Shown here: piece by piece, positions 37,651 to 49,150 of the stretch
Layout of the letters: each line of letters begins with the position of its first letter
How positions within the stretch are numbered: position 1 is the stretch's first letter
Assembly (NCBI GenBank): GCA_022829145.1
Contig: CM040761.1
Location: 15,434,245-15,498,244 of the forward strand
Length of the DNA: 64,000 bases
Direction of reading: 5' to 3'
Source: Albula goreensis
Taxonomy: Eukaryota; Chordata; Actinopteri; Albuliformes; Albulidae
Translations under genes and position numbers: made by a program
Notes under the pieces: model-generated
What the model saw: only the letters and a program-made list of their open reading frames with translations
Databases searched by the model: none
Told to the model about the DNA's origin: nothing

Positions 37651-39603
37651 AGTGAGAAACACAGACTGGGATTCAAGCATAATATTTGAATACTAATATT
37701 TATGTAATGTATAGCCATTTCTGTATGTGTAAAAAGGTAATAACTACAGCCTAAACAAACAGAAAGCCCATCCACAGCACACTAAGTTGGATGCTGGACT
37801 GCATGTCTCATGAATATAAGTTTAAAAGTTGAGACCTTTTGCTCACTGTCTACCCCCGCCCCCCCCCCCCACGTTTCAAAAATCCATGAACTGCTGGCCT
37901 ATGGTATCTGAAAACGGCAGCATTATGTATAGAATTTATCAAAATAATATGATCATACGTTTATATATTCTGTTCATTACTACTTTTTATAATTTGTGGT
38001 AACTTTGGTAATAAAACTTTATCCAAGAAAGATTGTGTTTTTACTGAACCTTATATTGCTGTACAAACTGCTTAATGCAAAGTACACACAATGTATGACA
38101 ATTTTTGTTAACATTTAATGGAGTTACACAATTTTGAACACACAAAGACCACTCTTCCTTCTCATCACATGCTACAGAATGTTTCTCATTCAATGGCTGC
38201 TGTCTTCTAGTTTAGCTGTCTAACTGAGGGGTAAACAAAAGCAGAGAGTACAGAGTCCAGCTGTGGTTTTGGCAACTGATTTTTGGAAGTTTCAAGTAGT
38301 GCTAAGAATATTTAGCATCAGTCAGACATTTCATTATTTATCAGAGTGACATGGATGACTCGGTTCAAGAATTCTGCTAATCCCAGGCCCAGCAAACAAA
38401 TGAAAAAGGGAAGGTGGGGCTATCTTTTATCTGTCACATGTACACTCTTCCTCATGGTGAAGTCTAAAAGATTTAGTTTTATAGATCTGGAGTCTGCATC
38501 GTAATATAAATTGTATAATAACTTGGAAGCAGATGAAGCCATTAAAGAGATCTTTCACACTTCAACCCCTTTCAGTGACAAGCATAAAATCATGCATCAT
38601 GTATGTGTGGCGCTAAGGAGTACCATTGTCTTTATTTTTTTTATCTCCCTCTGTACAATTTAAATTGACCATGCCACACCGATTTGAAGGGCAGTTGATC
38701 CCCAAAACTATAAAAGATTACTCTATGCTTCAGTCAAATGAAGGACACATGGGTTTTTAGATTTATTATATGACAAAGGTTCAAAAGTACATACTGCTAA
38801 GAGGGCTAGAATGATGAGCAATACACAGTCACAAATGATAAGGAATGGACCTCTTAAACAGGGATGTCTCCCTTAAGTTTGGACAGATATAGTTCAAAAT
38901 ACAAACCAAAAAAGATAATTCTTAAATGAAAAGATCCAGTCAATGCAAGGAAACAGCAGATTCATTTTCATAAGTATTATCTCAAGAGCAGCACTCCGTG
39001 CTTAAGCTGGATGAGAGCCAGTTTCCTGAGTAAACACTGGGTGTTGCAGTTGAGTTGGAGTCATATTATCATAATCCTTCATCTATACACGCTTCATCCA
39101 GTCCAGGATCATTGTGTGGGCGGGGCTTCATTTATTTGTTCTTTAATCAGCTCTGATATGATACTGTACTTTGATCGAGAGACATTTCAACAGTGAAGAC
39201 AATGACACAATATACAGATAATGTTTTATTACAGCAGTAACCTACTCCCATGCATAAAAAGCTGCAAAGTTCACATCAGTGCACCAATTATATATGCACA
39301 TATGTATAGTTAACAAATGACACTAATCTACCATTCATCAACAACTAGTTTTGAGAGTTTTTACTTCTTGCTACAGTATAAATTGTGAATTTATTTATGC
39401 GTTTGGTCACTATAGTCACTATATGCACATAAAATGTATGATTAATGTAAATTGACATATTAAATCTATTTTTTTAAATAAAATTACATGATTCATGCAA
39501 ATTGAGAGATTTAGATTCTATTATACATTCCAATAGCAACAGGCTGTTAATTCTTTACATTCCTCCTACTCAGTATAATACTCTTACACTCTCCCCTCCC
39601 TCC
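37651..39603. other. R2/R3 convergent interval
   Basis: 3' UTR of R2 to about 38035, then no gene. The part from about 39150 resembles the sequence 3' of R4 near 47450 (shared 'gatactg.actttgat' and 'ttttattacagca' phrases), so it is paralogous flank of R3. Confidence 0.5.
38010..38015 (+). terminator. Poly(A) signal of R2
   Basis: AATAAA, 360 bp after the R2 stop codon; the only canonical hexamer close downstream. Confidence 0.6.
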
Positions 39604-39609
39604 TTTATT
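39604..39609 (-). terminator. Candidate poly(A) signal of R3
   Basis: TTTATT on + (AATAAA on -), about 207 bp past the proposed R3 stop. The flanking sequence is similar to that around the R4 poly(A) signal at 47825-47830. Confidence 0.5.
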
Positions 39610-39815
39610 TCCTGGTTTTCTCAATGAGGAAGGAGTTGGACTGATGTTATGAATTCCTCTCTAATGCTCCTCCAGGGCCTGTGTCTTCATCACCATATGT
39701 CCCAGAATCCCTTACATCTATGCTGTTTCCATGTTTCCCAAGTCCCTTTGGCCATTACCATCTCTTGTTTTTTACTGTCTTGCTGGATCTGTCCTGTTTC
39801 CCCACATTTTAGGCT

Positions 39816-39981
39816 CTATGTGTCTGTAGTGTCTACATGTATCTCAGTCTCTGCAGTACTACTCCGTGTCTGACTCAAGCTCTCACAATGATCCCTTGGT
39901 TTCTCACACTCTGTTTGGCTAGTGCTGTGAGAAATGTCTAGTTTCTGAGGCATTGTGTCATTTTGTGTGAGCTTGTCATTT
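39816..39981 (-). CDS. R3 candidate terminal exon
   Basis: Phase-2 acceptor then 54 codons and TAG at 39816-39818. Rich in Ser, Thr, Glu and Gln (SHSTSQTECEK, SLSQTRSSTAETEI). It has no tyrosine. Supported by phase match, a pyrimidine-rich acceptor, a downstream AATAAA, and a 3' flank that is paralogous to that of R4. Confidence 0.5.
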
Positions 39982-42900
39982 CTGGTGATAAAAACCTTGG
40001 TCATGTGATGTAGCATCATGGTTAGTGTTTAGAATGTGATGCAGTAAGATGATTATGAAATAATTTACAACACAATTAAACTGCTGAGACTGATAGCCCC
40101 TGTTTTCTGGATACATCACAAAATAATGACTCTAATTTGTAGAACTTTACAAAAGAGGAGCTCAAAGAATTAACATCCTGTTGCTATTGAGATTGTGTAA
40201 AGGAATCCAAATATTCTCTCAAAAATTTTAATGAATCATGTAATTTTATATAAAAAGAGAAATAATACTGTACAATTATAATACATTATGTTATTTAAAC
40301 TTGTCAGAACCCAGAGAGAGACCCAAGTGCAGACTAAGATAAGTAATAAATGGGAGTTTATTAAAGCAGCCAAAATCAGAGCCTGTAATCAGGTGGAGGT
40401 CAAAACCAGAGAGACTCGTCAAAAGTACAAAATCACAATCCAGGGCAGTGGTCAAAAACAGACAAAAGAGTTCATGATTAGGCAGGCTCAGCAAAAGTAC
40501 AAAATTGGCAATCAGGAATCAATAAAACAGGAAACAGGCACAGGTAATAACAGACTGGCAGGCAGAATCAAAATGGCTTGTACCACACAGGTAGAAAACA
40601 CACAGAGAAACAGAATGAAAACAAAAGCACATGGACAGGGAACAGAAAACAAAGTCACAAAAACCAAAGTAACTGAACAAGTAAAAAACACCATATCAGA
40701 CAGCATTACGGACAAAACTATTGTAAAATTTTTTTAGGGAAAGGGAACATTTTAATAACTACTACTTTGACACAGGTGAACCTTTTACTCTGGACACAGG
40801 TGACATGTTTCAACACTGTTTCTCTCTGTCTCTGCAGTGCATCTCTGTTCATCACTCTGTTTCTCTGTAGTGTTTCACTATGTCTCTGTAGTGCATCTCT
40901 GTATCACTCTGTTTCTCTGTAGTGTTTCACTATGTCTCTGTAGTGTATCTCTGAATCTCAGGCTCTGCAGTGCTTTTCAGTGACTGATTAATTGTCTTCC
41001 TTGAGTGGCTGTGTCTTGGCTGGCCACATTTCAAATGAACACACAGCAATGAAGTCAATGAAGTTGACCCCAATGTCACAGTTTGGCCCCCTCATTTATG
41101 AAATGATCCATATGTTTCATATTATGCATATATGTATTTACTGATCAAGGCAGATAAAAAAGCCATTGTATAATATGCCTGATATAGTTATACATTATAG
41201 TTATTTAGTTGACACTTTTATCCAAAGTGACTTACAGTTGATTAGACTAACCAGGGGCCAATCCCCCCTGGGAGCAATGTGGGGTTAGGGGCCTTGCTCA
41301 AGGGCCCAGCAGCAATGGTGTTCTTGCTGTGGCTGGATTGGGGCTTAAACCACCAAACTCAGGGGTCCCAGTCATGTACCTTAGCCACTGGACTACAGGC
41401 TGTCCCACTACATGCAACACATATATTAATTCTCAACTAATTCTAACTAATTCTCAAGTATATGAACAATTATATGCATGTATAATGAAATGTGTTTAAG
41501 ACACACTACAACACAAGAAAATTGTAACCATGAGGTCTTCTAGCCTCACCTGAAGATTTCTCTTTGGAGGATGATTGTCTCCGGTCAGTGTTTATTTCCG
41601 GAATGATCAGGTCCTGACTCTGAGCGCCTTCCCAGATGCTCATCAGTGTCAGCAGGAGAGCCAGTAGCAGTCTGATGATTTGGATGTGGCGTTTCTGATC
41701 GCTCAGTGAATGGGTCCACTGGATTTTCAGAGTCTTAGGCATCCTGGTTTAATCTGATTTTGATTCTTCGGTTCCTGTCCTATCCTCAGTTCCTGTTCTT
41801 TGGTCAGAGAGAGGGTTACTGTGTGTTTTTGCTATTGCTACTCAGCACTTAATAGATTATTTAAGACAGTTGATTACACAGTCAACTCACATGCTTGGAA
41901 CTGATTGGGTAACTGATTCTGAGACAGTCTTACTCTCCAAGTGTAACAGTGGAAACGTACTGCTTATTAGAAAAGCCGATTAGAAATCCACGATGAGGAA
42001 CCACGTGCCACATGCGATTCACATGCCCTCAGGATTCCCATCATGTTTCCCCATTACTTGCACTACAGTAGCATTTTTTTAATTCCTTTACACAAAAGGA
42101 TGAAAATAAAATCAGCACAATACTGCACAAGGTACATTGGCAAATGCATAAGCAGAAGCAGGTAACAATAAGACTGGACTGCCCAGAGCATTCCTTAAGC
42201 AAATGGATTCCCCAAGCTATGGAGCTACAGACTACTTGTACACTCCATGACTGGCCCCAGACAAATCCCTGTTATAAGCAAGCAATCAATCAACAACTGA
42301 CTAGATGGAATCAGCTGCACAGCTGAAAGTTTTACAGCATACTGAAGGGGTTGAGCTAGTTTATGAGTTCATTGTAGGGCTGTATATCATCATTGTGCAA
42401 TGTAATATTTGAAAAAACTACTTACCTCCGCAAGTAAAGAAGTCCTAAAATGATGATTATGACGATGATGATGGTGATGATGAGAGAAATGACGACTATA
42501 GTAATAATGTTAAGAAAATGTTCTAAAGGAGAGATGAAAACACAACACTGAATAAAACAATAAAAATAGCCCAACCATCTATGTGAGACTGAAAAGGTAA
42601 TCTCATTTTTTACATTAAATAAATCTTTAACATATTTATTCATATGATATTGATTTCACATATAAATATTTAATGTTCCCATCCACAGAACAAACAGCAA
42701 CAGTTTTTTCTAATTTTCTTGAATAAACAGCTTTCCATCCTGTCTTTTGCTGTTTTGTCTTTATTAAATGTAGGATTGTTTTTTGTAATGACTTGAATGC
42801 CATATCTGTATTCTATTTGCTTGTTAAAGGTACAGTAACACAGCTCTGACCTTGAGCAAGGCAGCTCTTGATAGGAAACTCCATTCTCTTCTGACTCACA

Positions 42901-44005
42901 GGGTTCTTCACCACACAGGAGTAGACTGTAGAGTTCTTAATGTCCTCATTGTTGAGCTGCAGCTCAGACCCTGATTTATTCTGTAACCCAGGCCCCACCC
43001 AGCTGTACTGAGTCAGTGGGCTCTGATCCCCAGCACACCTCAGGGTTACCGTGGAGCTGTTGATCTGGCAGGTCACAGCTGGTTTAGTCACAGCATCTAC
43101 ATGAAGAGAAAGGGGGCAAAGACTGGTAATCATTGATATTCATGATCCAAGACAACACATTAATAACACAATAAAATTCAGTTGTTTGGACCAAAAATAT
43201 TCTTTTCTAATTCACCAGGTTTAGTTTTGTATCTAATTGAAAAGTAAAGATTTCCTTTTCTTGAAGGATAGTGGTGGCTGAAATGCATCCAGCTTTGCTG
43301 CAAACAAGTTATTCTGATGTCACTCATAATCAAACTGAGAAATATCTGTGAACAGATGGTTCTAACTGTGATTGCACTTTGTTGAAGCCCTATACCTCCA
43401 AATAATTGATAATAATTATATCCTTAAGATATCACACAATATAGGCAGGGGATACAATAGACCTAAGCATCACATCTGTCTCTTATACATGTGATTCCAG
43501 TTTGCACTGGAGGGCATATGGTACCAGTAAAAGTTTTCATTCATGCTATAAAATTATTTCAGGATGGAACTGCACAGAAAACTATACAAGCACTGGGCAA
43601 GTTTACAAAGTTCTGTTACTCACCAATGATTTCCACTTTATAATTGATGTTCTTTAGGAATCCAGCGCTCAGCAGTTCTACCCCGTACAGCCCACTGTCC
43701 TCTATCCTAAGAGCTGTGATAGTAAGGTCCCCTGTTTCTTTATCCAGGATTGTTCGTCCTTTGAATTCCCTATATTGAGTCACCATATTATCATCATATT
43801 GAATTACTATGTCTTCATATTTTTTCCAGATAATTTCATCCAAACGCTCCAAGTAATTTGTCACAAGAGTGATGTTCCCTTTTGACTGTCCATAGTGAAC
43901 AGACATCCATTTCCCTGAAACAGAAAAACTAAGGGATTAGAATGGGAAAAGATACACTTCCCTCACCAGTTAATAAAGGAATTTCCTTTGTGAAAGACAA
44001 TATGC

Positions 44006-44040
<35 letters not shown>

Positions 44041-45929
44041 TGGAAACACATGTACTGCAACTGACTCAAATTTTCTGGTGACTTAATCAGTTTTATATGT
44101 GTAGCTATATTCCCTTTTCTTTGGAGTTGCTAACTTGGTAAGTCAGTGTGGATAAAATATCTGCTACATAAATATATGAATTATGTGTCTTTCACACAAG
44201 TTGGCTTTCATCTGTTACATACCTCTTTCCTCTTGTCCTCAAAAATAACTACCTCACAGGCCTCACAAGGTACTTCCAGTTAACTTAAATATCATAATAC
44301 ATGAAAATGTAGAAGGTAAAAAATGAAACATGAAAATCTTAAACAGTTTATTATCTCTTAATTACCAGATACAAAGATCAAGAGATTGAAGAATAAAATA
44401 TGATGATGGGAGTGTTTCCTATTCATTGCTCTGCCTCACACTTCACACTGTCTCTCATTCACATATACATTTTAGGATAGTAATCACATGTCATTTGTCA
44501 ACACTTTAGGAAATTACACAATGTGTAATTATGTAAAAATTGCAAAAATCCAGGTGTATAATCGTTGAATATATCGGAATTTATAGATGACACACAAACT
44601 CAAAAGGAAAAGTCAGCAAGAAAGGTGCACATGTAGTAATACAGGTAATGGGAATGAATGAGTTGTCAGATGTGGGCTAAATGTTCCTGCTCATACTTTA
44701 CACAGGTGCAGCATAAACACAAACACTGACATGCATAAACATGCAATAATACACACCAAGATGAATACTATATACACTGAGGATATTGCTACGATTCACA
44801 AAGTCACAGTTATATCAGATAAAAAAAGAAAAAAATAATTAAGAAGGACAATGGATGATAAAATAAAATTAAACAGAAATGGCAAAGCAGATGTTGCTGG
44901 ATATGGTGTACATATTGGTGGTTTTAGTTGGATAGGAATATTGTTACATGTGACAGGGGTAATTTGGGAAGGCAATACTTATGTATTCATTTATGAACAA
45001 AGAGCTAAATAAACATGATAAATGAGTAATAGGAAAGTACCAATCGAGAATTATGGACAAATGTTGGAGAAGAGGCTGTAGTATAATAAAGCTTACTAAG
45101 ACTCTGTCGGATTTTCAGTTGTTTTATGTTTATTTATAGAGTTATAGAGACAGAATATTCCACAGACCTTGTGAAACCTTCTATGGTCTTGTAAGGCAGT
45201 GGTTCCTTGCTCCAGATTGAGTAAGAATAGAACATTGTTTTCCAGCTGAGCAGAATAGCCACCATAGTCCCAGAAGTCAGTGATTCATTTAGATGCATTG
45301 CATATATATCATATATATCACCAAGTAAACAACATATTGAGAACAGCTCAGTTTCAAATATCACAGAAAATACAGCTACATTTATTTCACTCCATAGATG
45401 TTTTGGTGCAATTCCGTAGGAGATTAACCAAGCAGACCGCTTCCCCGGCAACCGGGCCAACCTGTTCCTGCGTGAGATTAGTTCATTTTTGAGAGTGATG
45501 CACTTTGTAACATTTTCAATTTACTGAATTAATTTTTATCTAACAGAGTTTTATCTAACATTGAATTTCTTTTGACCATAAATCAGAGATGTGGCTGAAA
45601 TGTGACATGGTAGTTACAGGAAGTAACAGCCAATCCTTCTGCAGAAAACAAGTAGCCCCAAAACCAAATCGCGATCTATTATTGAGAAATTGCGATCTAA
45701 TAGGATTTGGATTACAGCCATTTGGACTGCTGCAGGAATGACAAAGCATTTATCTAGCCGCTGCTGCTACAATACATGCGGTATAGTGATACAAAGCGAC
45801 ATAAATGATAATTTGATCAAATTAACGTTCATTTATTTTAATTAAAAGTTAACTCGCCTTCCAGGTCTTACCGATTGTGAAATTTGAAATGATGAAGAGA
45901 AAACATGCCAGATGTTGGTTTCCGATCAT
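39816..45929 (-). CDS. R3: CD2/SLAM-family-like receptor with short tail
   Basis: Exons: signal 45872-45929 (MIGNQHLACFLFIISNFTI), V-like 43624-43914, C2-like 42851-43096, transmembrane 42426-42522, proposed terminal 39816-39981. The first three junctions are phase 1. The transmembrane exon ends in phase 2 (unlike R1, R2, R4), and the proposed last exon has a matching phase-2 acceptor (gtttttatcaccag), giving RNDKLTQNDTMPQKLDISHS and a Ser/Thr/Glu-rich end, about 285 residues in all. If the last intron is kept, a TAA inside the donor ends the protein two residues after LLYL (CGG AGG TAA), leaving an almost tailless form. Membrane span FLNIITIVVISLIITIIIVIIII. The terminal exon rests on phase and on the R4-like 3' flank only. 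The 2.4-kb last intron holds repeats and a small unrecognised frame. Confidence 0.72.
40301..40735. repeat. Dispersed fish repeat, unclassified
   Basis: A-rich sequence beginning 'cagaacccagagagagaccc' with inner near-repeats of 'gtcaaaa' and 'caaaagtacaaaat'. It resembles a repeat type I associate with many fish genomes. A 149-codon open frame of low complexity (Lys/Thr/Gln) runs through it and is not treated as a gene. Exact ends and family not determined. Confidence 0.4.
40812..40957. repeat. 52-bp tandem repeat
   Basis: About 2.5 copies of a unit with 'atcactctgtttctctgtag' starting at 40851 and 40903, followed in each by 'tgtttcactatgtctctgta'. Confidence 0.8.
41197..41408. repeat. Fish SINE-like dispersed repeat
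   Basis: Contains 'acttttatccaaagtgactt' and 'gggccttgctcaagggccca', wording typical of a very common teleost dispersed repeat. It ends around 'ctggactacaggctgtcccac'. Family name not assigned with certainty. Confidence 0.6.
41550..41742 (-). CDS. Unrecognised first-exon-like frame with hydrophobic leader
   Basis: Starts MPKTLKIQWTHSLSDQKR, then a hydrophobic stretch IIRLLLALLLTLMSI and a possible signal cleavage region WEGAQSQ, followed by a charged stretch NTDRRQSSSKEKSSG, where a GTGAGG donor follows in phase 1. The frame stays open 14 codons further into the intron. A TTAAATAA sequence lies about 115 bp upstream. It sits in the proposed last intron of R3 on the same strand. It could be the first exon of a small secreted protein, or chance. 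I do not recognise the family and found no second exon. Confidence 0.3.
42851..43096 (-). CDS. R3 exon 3: C2-like Ig domain
   Basis: 82 codons, phase 1 to 1. Cysteines in VTCQI, LRCAGD, YSCVVK and IKSC. A few codons shorter than in R1/R2. The 5' intron is shared with R4 over about 90 bp (from 'catgaagagaaagggggca'). The donor gtcaga is weaker than in its paralogs. Confidence 0.9.
43624..43914 (-). CDS. R3 exon 2: cysteine-less V-like Ig domain
   Basis: 97 codons, phase 1 to 1. Contains SVHYGQSKGNITLV, core Trp in EIIWKKYED, and IEDSGLYGVELL. No Cys. NIT is a potential glycosylation site. Confidence 0.88.
44005..44040. repeat. (CTGT)n microsatellite
   Basis: Nine copies of CTGT in R3 intron 1. 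Confidence 0.95.
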
Positions 45930-45965
45930 AGTTTGCAGTCTTTTCAATTCAGATTCACCCAGAAC

Positions 45966-45975
45966 GAAAGTGAAA
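45966..45975 (-). promoter_or_regulatory. IRF/ISRE-type site upstream of R3
   Basis: GAAAGTGAAA on +, i.e. TTTCACTTTC on the coding strand, 36 bp upstream of the R3 start codon. Identical core to the R1 and R4 sites. Confidence 0.6.
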
Positions 45976-46588
45976 GGATATTCGGTTCTCTAAACCCCCT
46001 TTTCCAATGAGTGTTTGCAACTGTAACGATGCAAGCTTTTTTGACATGGATGTCGAAGCAAGAATAGGGGCGTAAGAACGTTACAAATTGACAACCACAA
46101 TACAGATCTATTAACAGTGACTTAATACGGCACAAGACCATAAAACAATTAATTTGTTTGCACGATGTTAACATTTATTACGTGAGTATTAAGACAGTGG
46201 ATGAAATAGTGATGCTGGTGTCGTAATGTGGTTTAGGAAGAGGCATTGTAAGCAAATGATTATAGTGTCAAATCCCAGGTGGAGCATTGCTCTCGCATCT
46301 AAATATTCTAATGAATATTTAGTTATCTAATCATCATTCTAGCCAGTTTTTCCAGGGAGCCTAAATTTAGTCCATGGAAGGACAATATTAATGAGAGTTC
46401 ACATGAGCATCCAGTTGTAGTTGTGTTATGCTTATCAGGGTGTGGCAGCTATGTTCTAAAGTAGTTATATTTTGTCTTAGTGAGACATATGTATATATAT
46501 GCCTTGCTTTAAAATAGCTGTATGTTTACTGTGGAACATAATGACAAATGCTACTGATATCTGGCACGTAAGTGGAATTTGATATCAT

Positions 46589-46618
46589 AATTACACTGTC
46601 AGAACTGACAGTGTAATT
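46589..46618. repeat. Perfect palindrome, 14-bp arms, 2-bp loop
   Basis: aattacactgtcag and ctgacagtgtaatt flank AA. It could be a small hairpin relic of a transposon or a cruciform-prone site. No other evidence for a function. Confidence 0.9.
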
Positions 46619-46861
46619 TGCTAAATGATGTAACATTTAGCCATGCTGTGATTTGTGAAATATGTGCGAGAGCAGTCAAAGAGGAGTAGTTATCACCTGG
46701 GCATATAACCGGAAATGAATATTTCACTCAAAAATGTTTAAAAGACCGGTCATCACTCTCTTGTAGCTTGACAACTGCACTAATGTACACACCGAAACAT
46801 TGGAAGCAAGACTGGGTAGATCTGCACTCTTCACAACTTCTACATTGTGTTTGTAAAAATG

Positions 46862-47230
46862 CAGAGGTGGCTGGTGAGCTCGAAACAGAGGAGGAACAGA
46901 GTTTACCTTTAAACCTATCATTACTTTCAACCTGTTCCCATTTATCCTCCTTGATTAACCATGAAACAAATTATTCATGGTTAATCAACACCAGCTGATG
47001 TAAATTGAGTAAATGGTTACCAATTTCATTTTGTCATAGAATACTTATTCTTTGCTAACTCGTGTTACATTTGTTATATCAATGGATGTTTTACACTAGT
47101 TACATTAATTGCTGTTGATTTCTCAGTAAATTACTGTTGTTAATCAAGGAGGATAAATGGGAACAGTTTGATTATAATAATAGATATAAAGTTTGTTCCT
47201 CCTCTGGTTTGAGTTCACCATCCGCCACTG
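46862..47230. mobile_element. hAT-like MITE with about 100-bp terminal inverted repeats
   Basis: The left arm from cagaggtggctggtgagctc to ctccttgattaac pairs with the right arm, whose reverse complement begins cagtggcggatggtgaact. Flanking 8-mers TAAAAATG (46854-46861) and TATATATG (47231-47238) match at 6 of 8, as expected for an aged hAT target duplication. An inner hairpin (gattaaccatg / catggttaatc) is also present. Non-coding. Confidence 0.65.
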
Positions 47231-47824
47231 TATATATGTATGTGGTCTGAAAGCCTTGATCATTATTCACTTTTGAAATATTTGTTACATTCCTTAGTAA
47301 AACACTCAGTTAATTCATGGTATAAAATGCCAATGTAAGAGACCTTCTTTACAGAGGAATGTTTTTCTCCCTCCATGTCTACAGCAGTAGAGCTACAGAT
47401 CTATGAGTGTTTTTATTGCAGATTCCCCTTGTGTATTCAGCCAGTCTGATAAGATACTGGACTTTGATTATGCTCTGAAAGAATTAACAGCTTAGTAGAC
47501 CATGAGACATGCAGTAAATATTTTATTACAGCACCATAGTCTATTCTCACTTCAACACATAAAGGTGGAAAGTTCGATGTATCAGAATACATATTACAGT
47601 TATGCTGTTTTGGACACACAATGCACATGCACAAAAACACAGATCTACCGTTGTCAGACAACTGATTTGGAGAAGCTGTATAGCTGCACACATTTTAATA
47701 CAGAAATGTTAAGGTACTCATTACAACAACATTATGGACACAAACACACAGGATCAATAATAACATTAAGAATGTACTGTACATTTCAAATGGTGGTAGT
47801 GTGTTAATTACATGCCTTTGAATT

Positions 47825-47830
47825 TTTATT
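47825..47830 (-). terminator. Candidate poly(A) signal of R4
   Basis: TTTATT on + (AATAAA on -), downstream of the 355-bp repeat array that makes up the R4 last exon. Confidence 0.55.
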
Positions 47831-47949
47831 TCACCTGGGGAAGGGGGGGTGGCTTGTGAGAGGGACTGGGGTTCTGAATTCCTCCATGATGCTTCTCAGC
47901 AATCTGTACATCTTCACATCTTTATCTCCCTATGTCCCAGAATGCACCT

Positions 47950-49150
47950 GGGGCATCCTGGGTTGGATCTGGCATCAGTTATTTTTCACCTTCCTGCTTT
48001 CAATCTCTATTTTCATCTGTGATTTCACCTTCACCTGTCTTAGGCGGAGGAGCAGATGCCTTTGTCTTTGTCTTCCCTCCTTTCACTTCCTGGTCCTGAA
48101 ACAGTGTTGAATCCTTCATTGTGTCATGGTCCGAAGGAGTTGGGTTTAATGGAGGAGTAGATTCATTTTCTTGATCTGTTTTAGAATCAGCAAGGTTGGT
48201 GTTGGTGGATTGTTGGCTTGGATCTGATTCATCTGATGTTTCACTGTGGACAGAAGAGGGGCTTTTCTTATCCTCTTCAGATCACTGAGGGAAATGGGAC
48301 CGTCCTGGGGGTGCTGGTTTTGATCTGGCATTGAACCTTCTTCACCTTCCCTCTTTCCATCTCTCTTCTCATCTGCAATTTCACCTTCACCTGTATTAGT
48401 CTTGGGTAGAGGAGCAGATGCCTTTGTCTTTGTATTCCCTCCTTCTGCTTCCTGGTCCTGAAATAGTGCTGAATCCTTCTGTGTGTCATGGTCCGAAGGA
48501 GTTGGGTTTAATGGAGTAGAGACATTTTCTTGATCTGTTTTAGAATCAGCAAGGTTGGTGTTGGTGGATTGTTGGCTTGGATCTGATACATTTGATGTTT
48601 CACTGTGGACAGTAGAGGGCTTTTCTTATCCTCTTCAGCATCAGGAGGGAAATGGGACCTCCTGGGGGTGCTGGTTTTGATCTGGCATTGAACCTTCTTC
48701 ACCTTCCCTCTTTCCATCTCTGTTTTCATCTGTGATTTCAGCTTCACCTGTCTTAGGTAGAGGAGCAGATGGCTTTGTCTTTGTATTCCCTCCTTCTACT
48801 TCCTGGTCCTGAAATAGTGCTGAATCCTTCTGTGTGTCATGGTCCAAAGGAGTTGGGTTTAATGGAGGAGTAGATTCATTTTCTTTATCTGTTTTAGAAT
48901 CAGCAAGGTTGGTGTTGGTGGATTGTTGGCTTTGATCTGATTCATTTGATGTTCCACTGTGGAAAGTAGAGTCGCTTTTCTTATTCACTTCAGCATCACT
49001 AAGGGATTTGAGACAGTTTTTGAGGGGTCTCTTTTGATCTGGCATTGAACTTTCTTCACCTTCCCTCTCTCCATCTCTCTTCTCATCAGTGACTCCATGC
49101 TTATCAGTCTTGGGTAGAGGAGCAGATGGACAATGATGACTGAATGGAAC
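47950..49150 (-). repeat. About four 355-bp repeats in R4 last exon and 3' UTR
   Basis: The phrase encoding SAPLPKT (tagaggagcagatg on +) recurs near 49114, 48757, 48406 and 48045, so the period is 350-360 bp. In transcript order the first unit is open (SMPDQKRPLKNCLKS to EVEGGNTKTK), and the second is open up to a TGA at 48641-48643. Later parts have single-base length changes in the 'aaaagc..ctctact' and 'gatgctgaag' segments that put them in other frames. Confidence 0.8.

Noticed and set aside
40288-40737. 149-codon Lys/Thr/Gln-rich frame on +
   Set aside because: Lies in a dispersed repeat; low-complexity composition and no domain.
45134-45460. 108-codon frame on - in R3 intron 1
   Set aside because: Does not resemble any receptor exon and lacks suitable phase-1 borders.
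48146-48747. Open frames on - within the R4 repeat array beyond 48641
   Set aside because: They are later repeat units in other frames, past the R4 stop; no acceptor of fitting phase was seen to bring them in.
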